Source of the DNA: a bacterium UBP8_UBA817
Lineage (GTDB): Bacteria > Margulisbacteria > Marinamargulisbacteria > SXXA01 > SICP01
Direction: 5' to 3'
Assembly: GCA_945888435.1 (NCBI GenBank)
Contig: CAMCZW010000004.1
Location: 1 to 64,000 of the forward strand
Length of the DNA stretch: 64,000 nucleotides
Part shown: piece after piece, positions 35,369 to 44,959 of the stretch
Numbering within the stretch: the stretch's first letter is position 1
How the letters are laid out: each line of letters starts with the position of its first letter
Translations under genes and position numbers: made by a program
The notes under the pieces: generated by a model
Databases searched by the model: none
Seen by the model: the letters and a program-made list of their open reading frames with translations, nothing else
Told to the model about the DNA's origin: nothing

Positions 35369-36643
35369 TTAACGAAGGGCCTTATGCGCAATGTCACAGC
35401 GAAAATACATGCCCGTATACTCAATCAAATCAACAGAGCTATAGGCATCCGCAATGGCATCTTCTAATTTTGGAGCCCGCGCCACCACTGATAACACTCG
35501 ACCACCATTGGTCACCACCTGGCCAGCCGCCAAAGTAGTACCGGCATGGACAATAGACACATTGGCAGGATGAGATGCTGGATTAATCCCAATAATCGGA
35601 AACCCCTTTTGAAAGTCCAAAGGATACCCTCCAGACGCAAGCACAACGGCAACCACAGAATCAGAATTCCACTCCAAAGAAATAGAATCTAAAGTCTGAG
35701 TCGAAATAGCGAGAAAAATATCCACTAAATCTGTCTCTAAACGTGGTAATACAACCTGAGTTTCAGGATCTCCAAATCGGCAATTAAACTCCACCACATA
35801 CGGATCTCCAAGGGAGTCAATCATTACTCCCGCATACAAAATACCTTGATATATAATCCCTTCAGACTGAAACGCATGAAGCATCGGTAAAAATACGCGC
35901 TCCATCACTTTTTTCTGCACTGAATCAGACGCAATCGGGGCAGGAGAATACGCCCCCATTCCACCCGTATTTGGACCTTTATCTCCATCATAAATCGCTT
36001 TATGGTCCTGAGCAGGAACCATCGGCAAAATCGTTTTTCCATCACAAAAGGCAAAAATGGACGCCTCCTCCCCTTTCAAAAAGGATTCGATAACCACCGA
36101 AGCTCCCGCATCCCCAAATCTTTGATCCAAAAAGCACTCTTTAATCGCATCATGAGCCTGATTAAAATCTTGAGCCACAGTAACCCCTTTACCAGCAGCC
36201 AAACCATCGGCCTTAATCACTGTAGGGTACTCTGAAAGAGAGTTGAGATACGCAAGAGCTGTCGAATAGTCTTTAAATACTTCATAAGACGCAGTTGGGA
36301 CCTGATATTTTTTCATCAACCATTTTGCCCACTGCTTAGATCCTTCAATTTGAGCTGCAAGTCGGCTAGGACCAATAATCGTCAACCCTTGGGATTGAAA
36401 AGTATCAACAATTCCATCAACTAAAGGGCCTTCAGGGCCAACTAAAGTCATGTCAATTTCTTCAGATTTCGCAAAAGCGATCAGACCATCAAAATCAGTT
36501 TCAGCAATAGGAACAATCTGTCCAATCTGTTCGGCGCCAGGGTTACCAGGTGCAAAAAATAGAGAAACGGGATGCCTACTTTTTAGAAGTTTAAGTCCAA
36601 TTGCATGTTCTCGGCCACCTGATCCAATAATTAAAATTTTCAT
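35369..36643 (-). CDS. purD: Phosphoribosylamine-glycine ligase
   Basis: PurD joins glycine to phosphoribosylamine in purine synthesis. The 424-residue ATP-grasp enzyme starts MKILIIGSGGREHAI and shows FFAPGNPG, VGPEGPLVDG, VIKADGLAAGKGV, GGMGAYSPAP and EFNCRFGDPETQ. ATG 36643 follows a GTG at 36646; the ATG is preferred. The length is normal. No other pur genes are near. Confidence 0.96.
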   Translation of the reverse strand: MKILIIGSGGREHAIGLKLLKSRHPVSLFFAPGNPGAEQIGQIVPIAETDFDGLIAFAKSEEIDMTLVGPEGPLVDGIVDTFQSQGLTIIGPSRLAAQIEGSKQWAKWLMKKYQVPTASYEVFKDYSTALAYLNSLSEYPTVIKADGLAAGKGVTVAQDFNQAHDAIKECFLDQRFGDAGASVVIESFLKGEEASIFAFCDGKTILPMVPAQDHKAIYDGDKGPNTGGMGAYSPAPIASDSVQKKVMERVFLPMLHAFQSEGIIYQGILYAGVMIDSLGDPYVVEFNCRFGDPETQVVLPRLETDLVDIFLAISTQTLDSISLEWNSDSVVAVVLASGGYPLDFQKGFPIIGINPASHPANVSIVHAGTTLAAGQVVTNGGRVLSVVARAPKLEDAIADAYSSVDLIEYTGMYFRCDIAHKALR

Positions 36644-36667
36644 CACTTTTCACCCTCACTAACATTC

Positions 36668-36697
36668 TTGCCACTACCAGAGATTTTTAAGTATACT
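36668..36697 (+). promoter_or_regulatory. Promoter of the AlbA_2-domain gene
   Basis: TTGCCA (36668-36673), 18 bases, TATACT (36692-36697): a near-consensus promoter. It decides the start of the next gene, because a TTG at 36668 lies in the -35 box and cannot be in the mRNA. The GTG at 36734, with AGGGGAA upstream, is the real start. Confidence 0.75.
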
Positions 36698-36733
36698 GAC
36701 AATATCAAATTCAGGATAAAAGGGGAATCAAGC

Positions 36734-37699
36734 GTGTTTGATTGGGATACATTACTGAACTACATCCATGCAGGAAATACAGCAAACAATAGGTTCATCA
36801 CACAGGTCGATAGCGAAGGGGACTTAAGCCCAATAATCGCGGCCATGGCCAATACGACAGGGGGACGTATTATCATTGGGATGGACATCAAAAATCTTCA
36901 CCTAATCGGAACCACAGTCAACGAAACATGGGTAAAATCCGTCGTTAAAAAAATGTGTACTCCATATATCCATTTAGATATTGAGGAATTTGTTAAAAAT
37001 TCAAAACATATTGTGTGCATATTAGTCGCAGAAGGCCAAAGAAAGCCCTACCACTACAAAAAAGAATGCTACATCACCGACAAAGGGCCATCGATTCGCG
37101 TTGCCAGTGAAGACGAAATCAATGACATGAAACGGGAAACCGCCGCACTTCAACAATTCTTAGACGCCGAAAGTGAAGAAAGTGCCATTCAACAAGTGGA
37201 AAGTGTTAGTTTGACGCCACCACCATTCAACCACAACAGCTACTCAGAAGCCCCTGAAAAAAGAGAAGACCTCGAAGATTTCGACAGCATCACTGACGAT
37301 ATGATGGACATTCAAACCAATAATTTTTTTGAAGAGCACCATAATCAAGACTCAAATAATCAGACCCAAAGACAAGTGGAAGAAACTCCGCAGCCCATCG
37401 CCGCTATCGTTATTGAAGAAAGAGAAAGAGACCCCAAAGCACAAAGCGACAGAGAATTATTTCCACTCAATACTCGTCAATTAAAAGCGGTTCGTTTTTT
37501 AAAAATCGGTAATCCAGATATGAATCGGATCCAAAACAAAAAATATCGTAATCTGTACAGTGTCTCACACAAAACAGCACATATTGAACTGGTAGACTTG
37601 GTCGGCAGAGGTATTCTTGAACAAGAAGGATCTGGCAGAAGTACTTGCTACAGACTTTCTGAAGCAGTACTGGTCGTAAACTCAAATACACACCGGTAA
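36734..37699 (+). CDS. AlbA_2 (Schlafen-like) domain regulator with C-terminal winged helix
   Basis: A 321-residue protein starting at GTG 36734. The N-terminal 120 residues match the AlbA_2 / divergent AAA (Schlafen) domain: AAMANTTGGRIIIGM, then a YHYKKECYITDKGPSIRVAS segment. A long acidic, glutamine-rich linker (about residues 130-250) follows. The last 70 residues form a winged helix (LYSVSHKTAHIELVDLVGRGILEQ...). This layout is common in bacterial transcription regulators whose targets are unknown. The last 52 bases overlap the 3' end of trmB on the other strand. Confidence 0.78.
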   Translation: MFDWDTLLNYIHAGNTANNRFITQVDSEGDLSPIIAAMANTTGGRIIIGMDIKNLHLIGTTVNETWVKSVVKKMCTPYIHLDIEEFVKNSKHIVCILVAEGQRKPYHYKKECYITDKGPSIRVASEDEINDMKRETAALQQFLDAESEESAIQQVESVSLTPPPFNHNSYSEAPEKREDLEDFDSITDDMMDIQTNNFFEEHHNQDSNNQTQRQVEETPQPIAAIVIEERERDPKAQSDRELFPLNTRQLKAVRFLKIGNPDMNRIQNKKYRNLYSVSHKTAHIELVDLVGRGILEQEGSGRSTCYRLSEAVLVVNSNTHR

Positions 37700-38274
37700 A
37701 CCGTACGCGACTCCTGCTGACTAAATTCCGTCCAGTGAGATGTATAATTAAACCAAAAATCATCATCCGTAATCTCTGAGAATTGCGGATGAGACAAGAG
37801 AGTTTCATGAATATCCCGAAACAACACCTCCACATCCGTCGTAATATATAAACGCCCCCCAGATTTTAATTTCTGAGTCATAAGATCAATAAACTTATGA
37901 TTAATTAAGCGTCGCTTATGATGGCTTTTTTTCATCCATGGATCAGGGTGAAAGGCGAAAATTCGATCGATACTCCGATCCTCCAACATATCTTCAAGAC
38001 AAATATGTCCATTACCATGAATCAGGTGAACATTGGTTAACTCCATTTCCTGGCATCGTTCTTTAAGTAACTCCACCATGGGCTTTCGGATTTCAACACC
38101 CATAACATTGCGATCGGGATATCTCGCAGCATAGTGCCTAAAAAACACCCCTCTCCCAAATCCGATATCGACATCTAAAGTCCCATTAAATCGAGGAAAC
38201 ACAGACGTCAAATCTAATTTAGATTGTCGCTCATAATAGTGAAATGGATTGCTATGGGTTCTAACTCTGGGCAT
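37648..38274 (-). CDS. trmB: tRNA (guanine-N7-)-methyltransferase
   Basis: TrmB makes m7G46 in the tRNA variable loop. The 208-residue protein has DVDIGFGRGVFF for SAM, GVEIRKPMVELL, and the catalytic FAFHPDPWMKKSHHKRR (usual FPDPWxKxRHxKRR). The length is normal. Its 3' end overlaps the converging AlbA_2 gene by 52 bases. It is nine bases downstream of the secreted hydrolase gene. Confidence 0.93.
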   Translation of the reverse strand: MPRVRTHSNPFHYYERQSKLDLTSVFPRFNGTLDVDIGFGRGVFFRHYAARYPDRNVMGVEIRKPMVELLKERCQEMELTNVHLIHGNGHICLEDMLEDRSIDRIFAFHPDPWMKKSHHKRRLINHKFIDLMTQKLKSGGRLYITTDVEVLFRDIHETLLSHPQFSEITDDDFWFNYTSHWTEFSQQESRTVYRCVFEFTTSTASESL

Positions 38275-38283
38275 ACATCACCA

Positions 38284-39135
38284 CTATACAGAACGAGCGC
38301 CAAATGGAAAATACAGAGGCTTATCCTGAATCGGCTTACTGGGACTTGGAGGCGGATTAGTAACCGGTTTTAGAGGTTTACCCAACGAATTCTCAGGTTT
38401 AACAGGAATATCATCAAAATAGTCATCTAAAACAAAAGACTTAATGTCATACATAAAGTCATTCTCAGGATTCCAAAACCAGCGTTCTATTTCATCATAT
38501 TCTTTGTAAATCAGATTTTTCTTTTGCTGAGTGAAGGCTTCACGATAAACATGACCCAAATGAACAACCCCTGATTCAAGACCCCGGCTTGAAATTTCAA
38601 GTATAGGAACTCGAATCTTAGGCATAGCTCTCATCACTTGAGGCAACGAGAATGCTCCAGATTCATGAATATTTCGAGGAGTCACCATCACTAAGCCCTT
38701 CACAGATGGAAATTGGCTCACCGCCAGCAACGACAACAATGCCGCCTCAGAATAACCAATCACATAAATCCGATTTTTATCTCCATACTTTAAATTTCTG
38801 GCATATCGAATCGCAGACACGATAGCATCCAAATCGATATCCCGACGTTGAGGCACAATCGTAATCGCTCCCCACTGATAAAACTGGTCCATAAATCGAT
38901 AAAAATCCTGTACTTCGCGCCTAATCCGAACCGTTTTAGAGCGATCCACATCTTCGTGGTAGTTAAAAATAATAATCGGCGCGACATCCACATTCACAGA
39001 AGGCAACAACATCCACGCCTTATGATTTTCACCATACGAATATGTTACTTCTTTAATTGGCAGTAACGAATCTGCCCTAGCAACAGAAGTTAAAAAAATA
39101 AATAGGAATGCAAAATAAGAAAAAAATCGGCTCAT
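38284..39135 (-). CDS. Secreted alpha/beta-hydrolase-like protein
   Basis: A 283-residue exported protein. The N-terminal 21 residues (MSRFFSYFAFLFIFLTSVARA) form a signal peptide ending in ARA. The body resembles dienelactone-hydrolase-like folds: YVIGYSEAALLSLL carries the nucleophile elbow G-x-S-x-A, and IFNYHEDVDRS may be the oxyanion loop. The C-terminal 50 residues are Pro/Lys-rich and unstructured. A catalytic Asp/His pair is not certain, so activity is open. It is followed by trmB. Its start overlaps the 5' leader of the ABC gene. Confidence 0.65.
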   Translation of the reverse strand: MSRFFSYFAFLFIFLTSVARADSLLPIKEVTYSYGENHKAWMLLPSVNVDVAPIIIFNYHEDVDRSKTVRIRREVQDFYRFMDQFYQWGAITIVPQRRDIDLDAIVSAIRYARNLKYGDKNRIYVIGYSEAALLSLLAVSQFPSVKGLVMVTPRNIHESGAFSLPQVMRAMPKIRVPILEISSRGLESGVVHLGHVYREAFTQQKKNLIYKEYDEIERWFWNPENDFMYDIKSFVLDDYFDDIPVKPENSLGKPLKPVTNPPPSPSKPIQDKPLYFPFGARSV

Positions 39136-39171
39136 GCCTGAATGTTAACATAAGAATAGAGCGGCCCCAAT

Positions 39172-39180
39172 CTGATACAC
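39172..39180 (+). promoter_or_regulatory. Extended -10 box of the ABC exporter operon
   Basis: TGATACACT (extended -10; TACACT at 39175-39180) ends eight bases before the ABC exporter ATG at 39189. No ribosome site lies between, again suggesting a leaderless start. The same TGATACACT occurs before leuA. Confidence 0.5.
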
Positions 39181-39188
39181 TAGTCAAA

Positions 39189-40922
39189 ATGTGGAATTTT
39201 ATTAAAGAATTCGGGTTTCCTTATAAAAAATATTATCTATTTGGCCTCTTAGCGCTCATTGCAACCACATTTGTAACGACCCTGATCCCATTAGAAATCA
39301 AAAATGCCATCAATGCCATTGAAGTTCACCAGATCAGCAAAATCCCTCAAATCATTCTCACAACCGTCATCTTGTCTCTCATATTGATTATTGTCAGGTC
39401 TCTCTCCAGAATCCTGATTTTTATCCCAGGGAGAAACATTGAACATGATGTCCGAAATACAGTCTTTGAGCATCTATTAAAATTACCCAGTCGATTTTAC
39501 CAAAACCGAAAAATCGGCGACCTCATGTCGGTCATCATCAACGATGCACAAAGTTTAAGAGCAACCGCCGCCATGGGTTTTTTACATATTGCCAATACCA
39601 TATTGATTTTCATTTTTGTGTTTTATCAGATGAGCAAACTCAATCTCCCGCTCGCTTTTTGTGTATTGCTTCCGATCCCCGCCGCCATGCTCATCGTCAA
39701 ACACTATGTTAAAACGCTATTTTCAGCCATTTCAGAAAATCAAAAAAATCTGGGAGAAATTACCAATTTTTGCGTCGAAACACTGACATCAATTCATTTG
39801 ATCAAAAGTTTTGCAAAAGAAGAAACCATCGAGAGCTACAGCAAGTCCGTCAACGATGCCTATGAAAAAAGCACCCTCAATGTCGCCAAAATCAGGTCGA
39901 AAATGGTTCCATTTATTGGCATCATCGGCAGCATCGGACATTGGACAGTATTTACCGTCGGCGGTTATTTAATAATCCATGATCAACTTAAATTAGGAGA
40001 TTTTGCCGCATACCTAGGGTATGTCGAAATGTTGGCATGGCCAACTGCGTCACTAGCATGGATTATCAACATCACCCAACGAGGAAACGCCGCCATCAAA
40101 CGCATAAACGAAATCCGGTCCGTCCCCACGGAAAAAACCATGCGTATCCCAAAAAATCACTCAAATCAGCATAATGAAGGATCCAGGATTGAATTCAACA
40201 ATCTGACCTTCAATTACCCTAGCCAAGAAAAAAGCGCCCTTAGCAATATCACACTATCCATCAAAAAAGGCGACCGTGTCGGAATCTTTGGCCCAACAGG
40301 ATCAGGTAAAACAACCTTAGTGAATATTTTATGTGGATTTGAACCCATTCAAAAATCACAAGTTTTTATCGATGATGAAGACATCACACTCATCCCACTC
40401 GATACACTTCAAGAAAAGATTTCACTTGCTTCTCAAAGCCCTCACATATTTTCAGAAAGTATTGAGAACAATATCCACTATTCCCCATCAGGATCCCAGG
40501 TATCAGATGAAAGTAATCAAGGCTATGCAAACAAAGCCAGTCTACTTAAGGATATCGCCGCATTTCCTCATCACTTTAAAACAATGACTGGTGAAAAAGG
40601 GGTCATGTTATCCGGAGGGCAAAAAAGCAGGCTCGCACTTGCAAGAGCATTCCATAAACCACATACTCTGCTCATTTTGGATGACGTTCTATCCGCCGTA
40701 GACCATGACACTGAATACACGCTGATCTCTCATATATTTAGTACGGATATGCATAGCACCAAATTAATTGTGTCTCATCGGGTCAGTGCCCTGACTTACT
40801 GTGATACCATTATCGTCCTTGATCACGGTAAAATCATCGATCAAGGCTCACATGCAGACCTCATTAAAAGACCTGGCTCATATCACACCACATGGCAACA
40901 TCAGCAACAATTTCACTCATGA
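39189..40922 (+). CDS. ABC exporter half-transporter, degenerate-site subunit
   Basis: A 577-residue type I exporter half: six membrane helices, then a nucleotide-binding domain. Walker A is GPTGSGKTT (from residue 368), the signature LSGGQ is canonical (474-478), and Walker B ends LDD, with Asp499 where the catalytic Glu should be. This matches the degenerate-site subunit of heterodimeric exporters (TM287/288, BmrCD, MdlA). ATG 39189 is chosen because the membrane domain begins there. It overlaps the partner gene by four bases. Neighbours are gshA, metX and metW. Confidence 0.9.
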   Translation: MWNFIKEFGFPYKKYYLFGLLALIATTFVTTLIPLEIKNAINAIEVHQISKIPQIILTTVILSLILIIVRSLSRILIFIPGRNIEHDVRNTVFEHLLKLPSRFYQNRKIGDLMSVIINDAQSLRATAAMGFLHIANTILIFIFVFYQMSKLNLPLAFCVLLPIPAAMLIVKHYVKTLFSAISENQKNLGEITNFCVETLTSIHLIKSFAKEETIESYSKSVNDAYEKSTLNVAKIRSKMVPFIGIIGSIGHWTVFTVGGYLIIHDQLKLGDFAAYLGYVEMLAWPTASLAWIINITQRGNAAIKRINEIRSVPTEKTMRIPKNHSNQHNEGSRIEFNNLTFNYPSQEKSALSNITLSIKKGDRVGIFGPTGSGKTTLVNILCGFEPIQKSQVFIDDEDITLIPLDTLQEKISLASQSPHIFSESIENNIHYSPSGSQVSDESNQGYANKASLLKDIAAFPHHFKTMTGEKGVMLSGGQKSRLALARAFHKPHTLLILDDVLSAVDHDTEYTLISHIFSTDMHSTKLIVSHRVSALTYCDTIIVLDHGKIIDQGSHADLIKRPGSYHTTWQHQQQFHS

Positions 40923-42655
40923 ACACTACCGATAAAGCCCATTTAAGTAAGTATGTAAAATACCTCAAAAAATATCCTGTTCAACTTTGGATTTCAATTG
41001 CATTAATTCCGACCATTACAGCCATCACGGTACTACAACCTTACCTGATTAAAGTAGGGATTGATCACCATATCATCAAAAAAGACTGGCCCGGTTTAAT
41101 CCCAATCGCATTACTTTTTGGAGCCTGTGTCGTCATCGAGTTTTTAAGTAAAGCAATCCAAAGCTATTTATTTGCATATATTGGACAAAAATCAGTCAGC
41201 GATATCCGTAGAGACCTCTTTAGTCACATCCTAAAATTGCCTTCCCATTATTTTGATCAAACCCCGCTTGGGATTATCACCGCCCGCCTCACCAACGATA
41301 TTGAAACCCTTAACGAAAGCATTGCAAGTGGCTTGGTTACCCTAATCGGAGATCTCCTAACACTCATCAGCATCATCGTCATGATGTTTTTATTAAGTCC
41401 AAAATTAACCTTAATTACCCTATGCATCATTCCCATTTTATTTATCATCGTGAATCATTTTAGAATTGTTTTAAGAGATGCATTTAATAAAAGTAGAACC
41501 CTAATCGGCAAAAAAACAGGCTATCTTCAGGAGCAAATTCAGGGTATTTCCACAATTCAGCTTTTCCAGCGGGAATACCAAAATTTCCAGGAATACAAAG
41601 CGATGAACAAGGCCTACAAAGAATCCGTCGTCAAAGCCGTAACTTATGACGCTCTACTCTACTCCATTATCGAAGCCCTAAGTTCAATCGTGATCGCTGG
41701 CCTCATTTGGGTGGCCTGCGGAAGCCCGCAAACCAGCATCATTAGCCTTGGATTACTCATCGCATTTATCGAATATATCCGAAAATTTTTCACTCCCCTA
41801 AAAGAGCTTTCAACCAAATTCGTCACGCTTCAACACGCATTAGCCGCATTAGAAAAAATATTTAATACATTTAGTATTGAACCTGAAAAAGAAACTGGAA
41901 CTCAAACCCTAAATTCTCCAAAGGGCCATATCCAAGTTAAAAACATCCACTTTTCATACCCTGGAGAAGACCGGAAACCAGTTCTTAACGGCGTCTCATT
42001 TGAGTTAACCCCAGGTAGCGTCGTCGCCATTGTTGGCTCAAGCGGAAGCGGCAAAACCACTCTTAGCAAACTCCTTTTAAGACTATACACTCCGACATCT
42101 GGCAGCATTACTTTAGATGGCACCCAGATCCAAAATTTAACCCTCAAAAATTTAAGAGACCAATTTTCAACCGTTACCCAAGAAATCTACCTCCTCCCCG
42201 AAACCATCGCTTTTAACATTGGATTCAACCAGCCTGGCATCACTCTGGACGACATCCAAACTGCAGCCAAAGCGGTCGGAGTTCACGATCTTATCCAAAA
42301 ACTACCCAATGGATATAACACCTGGATTAACACATCAAATCATCAGCTCTCAAAAGGAGAAGCTCAACTCATTACGCTGGCCAGAGTATTATGCGCCAAA
42401 GCCCCCATTGTACTAATGGACGAAGCCACCGCTTCTGTAGACACAATATGGGAAAAGAAAATTGAAAAAGCGGTCCAAACAATTCTTCAAAAAAAATCGG
42501 TTTTAGTCATTGCCCATCGATTGTCAACAATACAGAAAGTAGGTACAATCCTCGCCATGCGTGACGGCCAAATAATCGAGACAGGTACCCATGAACAACT
42601 CATGGATCAAAAAGGGTTTTATTACGCCTTATTTAATATGCAATTTAAGTCATGA
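40919..42655 (+). CDS. ABC exporter half-transporter, consensus-site subunit
   Basis: A 578-residue exporter half, partner of the preceding gene. Walker A is GSSGSGKTT (from 373). The signature is altered to LSKGE (477-481). Walker B has the true catalytic Glu502 (LMDEATAS). One canonical and one degenerate ATP site therefore form in the heterodimer, as in TM287/288. The start ATG overlaps the first subunit stop (ATGA), and its stop overlaps gshA (ATGA), so the three are translationally coupled. Confidence 0.9.
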   Translation: MNTTDKAHLSKYVKYLKKYPVQLWISIALIPTITAITVLQPYLIKVGIDHHIIKKDWPGLIPIALLFGACVVIEFLSKAIQSYLFAYIGQKSVSDIRRDLFSHILKLPSHYFDQTPLGIITARLTNDIETLNESIASGLVTLIGDLLTLISIIVMMFLLSPKLTLITLCIIPILFIIVNHFRIVLRDAFNKSRTLIGKKTGYLQEQIQGISTIQLFQREYQNFQEYKAMNKAYKESVVKAVTYDALLYSIIEALSSIVIAGLIWVACGSPQTSIISLGLLIAFIEYIRKFFTPLKELSTKFVTLQHALAALEKIFNTFSIEPEKETGTQTLNSPKGHIQVKNIHFSYPGEDRKPVLNGVSFELTPGSVVAIVGSSGSGKTTLSKLLLRLYTPTSGSITLDGTQIQNLTLKNLRDQFSTVTQEIYLLPETIAFNIGFNQPGITLDDIQTAAKAVGVHDLIQKLPNGYNTWINTSNHQLSKGEAQLITLARVLCAKAPIVLMDEATASVDTIWEKKIEKAVQTILQKKSVLVIAHRLSTIQKVGTILAMRDGQIIETGTHEQLMDQKGFYYALFNMQFKS

Positions 42656-43926
42656 CATCCCAATTAACACTCACAGAACATCTTAAAAAAAACAAAACCA
42701 TCATTTCCAACTGGCTAGCAGAAAAGGAAGCCGATGGATTGATGCCGTTTTACACATCCGTCGATGTCAGGGATAGCGGGTTTAAAATTGCAGCAGTCGA
42801 TACTAATTTATTCCCCGCAGGCTTTAATAACCTATGCCAACCACATGATCCACGGGTTCTTGCCGCATTAAAAACCACCATTTTAAAACGGGTCCCAAAC
42901 TGCAAATCAATTTTGTTTATTTCAGAGGAACATACCCGAAACGGCTGGTATCTCGAAAATGTCCGCATCCTCAATAGGATGATTCAAGAAGCAGGATTTC
43001 AGGTCAAAACGGCCTCATTTTTAACTGAAGATACAGTTCCATGTACAGAAACAAATTCCATTGAATTAGAAACAGCAACCGGACATAAAATCCAGGTTTT
43101 TTGTCTCCATAATATCCTCAACAAAGTAGCAGAAGAGCACCATCTCTATGATCTCATCATCCTCAACAATGACCTTACAGAAGGCATCCCTAAAATTCTA
43201 AAAGAAACCAATATCCCCATCTATCCGTCTATCCAGGCCGGATGGCATAGCCGACTAAAATCCCATCACTTTACCAAGGCCAACCAGCTCATCGAAGAGC
43301 TTGGCAAGTTAATCGATATCGATCCATGGCTAATGAGTTGTTTATTTAAAACCAGCCAGGACGTCGATATTAACGACGAAGCCGATCGTCAGCATTTATT
43401 TAAACTAGCCACCGATCTATTTAATGAAATCCAGCAAAAATACAATGAGCATCACATTACCGAAAAGCCACTCATTTTCCTCAAAGCGGACCAAGGCACC
43501 TATGGAATGGGAGTCATGCCCATCGAATCTCCAGAAGAAATTTTGACCCTAAATCGCAAGGATCGTAATAAACTACACAAGGGAAAAGGTTCAAAACTCA
43601 TCGAAAAATTTATTCTCCAGGAAGGGGTACCAAGCATTTCTGAAATTGACCACAAAGCCAGCGAAACCTGCATTTACCAAATCGCTAACGAATTTGTCGG
43701 CGGATTTTATCGGGTTAACAGCGAAAAAAATGGCCGAGAAAATCTTAACTCCAAAGGCATGAGCTTTGAAACCATTTGCCTCCCCTCCAAACTGCAAGAA
43801 TGCGAAGGTAAATACGAAAAAAACATCGATCTGTATCAAATACTCGCACGAATTGCAGGGATTGCCGCTCAAAAAGAAATTCACGAACTTGAAAACAGTG
43901 GTATCCTCGCAAATGAAAAAGTTTAG
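42652..43926 (+). CDS. gshA: Glutamate-cysteine ligase (TIGR02049-type)
   Basis: The 424-residue enzyme makes gamma-glutamylcysteine, the first step to glutathione. It belongs to the less common type found in some proteobacteria. Supporting sequences are FPAGFNNLCQPHDP, YSPSIQAGWHSRL (here YPSIQAGW), LKADQGTYGMGVM and GGFYRVNSEKNGRENLNSKGM. The length is normal for that type. The gene follows the ABC pair directly and overlaps metX by 14 bases. gshB was not seen in the window. Confidence 0.92.
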   Translation: MTSQLTLTEHLKKNKTIISNWLAEKEADGLMPFYTSVDVRDSGFKIAAVDTNLFPAGFNNLCQPHDPRVLAALKTTILKRVPNCKSILFISEEHTRNGWYLENVRILNRMIQEAGFQVKTASFLTEDTVPCTETNSIELETATGHKIQVFCLHNILNKVAEEHHLYDLIILNNDLTEGIPKILKETNIPIYPSIQAGWHSRLKSHHFTKANQLIEELGKLIDIDPWLMSCLFKTSQDVDINDEADRQHLFKLATDLFNEIQQKYNEHHITEKPLIFLKADQGTYGMGVMPIESPEEILTLNRKDRNKLHKGKGSKLIEKFILQEGVPSISEIDHKASETCIYQIANEFVGGFYRVNSEKNGRENLNSKGMSFETICLPSKLQECEGKYEKNIDLYQILARIAGIAAQKEIHELENSGILANEKV

Positions 43927-44959
43927 CTCCGACCAGCCCCTCACGCTCAGCAGCGGCAAAACACTCCCTTCATTTAAAATTGCCTATGATACCTATGGCA
44001 CGCTCAATGCCACCAAATCCAATGCCATTCTCATTTGCCACGCCTTATCTGGGGATTCTCATGCGACCAACCTCAACTCCGAGACCGAAAACCCAGGATG
44101 GTGGCAACTGATGATCGGCCCCGGAAAACCCATCGATACTGATCAATTTTTTGTCATTAGCTCCAATGTCCTTGGCAGTTGCTATGGCTCAACTGGCCCG
44201 ATATCTACCAATCCAGAAACACAGGGCCCCTACCATCTCTCATTTCCCGTTATCACGATCGAAGACATGGTTAACGCCCAAGCTAAACTCATCGACTACC
44301 TGGATATTACGACCTTATTTGCCGTCATTGGCGGATCAATGGGTGGAATGCAAACCCTACAATGGAGCATCAGTCATCCCAACCGAGTCAAAAAGGCCAT
44401 CGTAATCGCCGCAGCAGCCCAACTTGGTCCTCAATCCTTAGCCTTCAACACCGTCGGCCGAGAAGCGGTCCTAACCGACCCCAAACATGGGCTCTCTATC
44501 GCCAGAATGATCGGCCACATCACCTACCGATCCGACGAATCCATCGGCACCAAATTTGGACGAAAACTGCAGGAAAATGCTGATTACGGATACGCGTTCT
44601 CCACCGAATTTGAAATCGAAAGCTATCTCAAATACCAAGGTGAGAAATTCGTAAACCGATTTGATGCCAATACGTATCTCTATCTATCAAAAGCCATGAG
44701 CTATTTCGATTTAATCAAAACATATGGCAGTCTCGAGTCTGCATTTTCACCTTGCACCGCCCAGTTTCTCATTATGTCCATTTCATCTGATTGGCTCTAT
44801 CCATCAAAACAATCCCGAGAATTGGCCAAATCGCTTATCAAACTCAATAAAACCGTCAGTTATTGCGAAATCGATTCTCCCCATGGCCACGATAGTTTTT
44901 TAATGGAAAGCGACCAACTCTCGACCATGATTCGATGTTTTTTAGGGAGTAAGTCATGA
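43913..44959 (+). CDS. metX: Homoserine O-acetyl- (or succinyl-) transferase
   Basis: MetX acylates homoserine in methionine synthesis. From ATG 43913 (349 residues) the alpha/beta-hydrolase features are CHALSGDSHATN, NVLGSCYGSTGP and IGGSMGGMQTLQW with the nucleophile Ser, and the late HGHDSFL with the catalytic His. ATG 43913 is used because the motif-bearing frame starts there; a longer open frame covers part of gshA. metX and metW overlap by four bases, the standard pairing. Confidence 0.94.
   Translation: MKKFSSDQPLTLSSGKTLPSFKIAYDTYGTLNATKSNAILICHALSGDSHATNLNSETENPGWWQLMIGPGKPIDTDQFFVISSNVLGSCYGSTGPISTNPETQGPYHLSFPVITIEDMVNAQAKLIDYLDITTLFAVIGGSMGGMQTLQWSISHPNRVKKAIVIAAAAQLGPQSLAFNTVGREAVLTDPKHGLSIARMIGHITYRSDESIGTKFGRKLQENADYGYAFSTEFEIESYLKYQGEKFVNRFDANTYLYLSKAMSYFDLIKTYGSLESAFSPCTAQFLIMSISSDWLYPSKQSRELAKSLIKLNKTVSYCEIDSPHGHDSFLMESDQLSTMIRCFLGSKS

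Noticed and set aside
36668-36733. N-terminal extension of the AlbA_2 gene from TTG 36668
   Set aside because: The codon lies in the -35 box of a strong promoter; GTG 36734 with a ribosome site is the better start.
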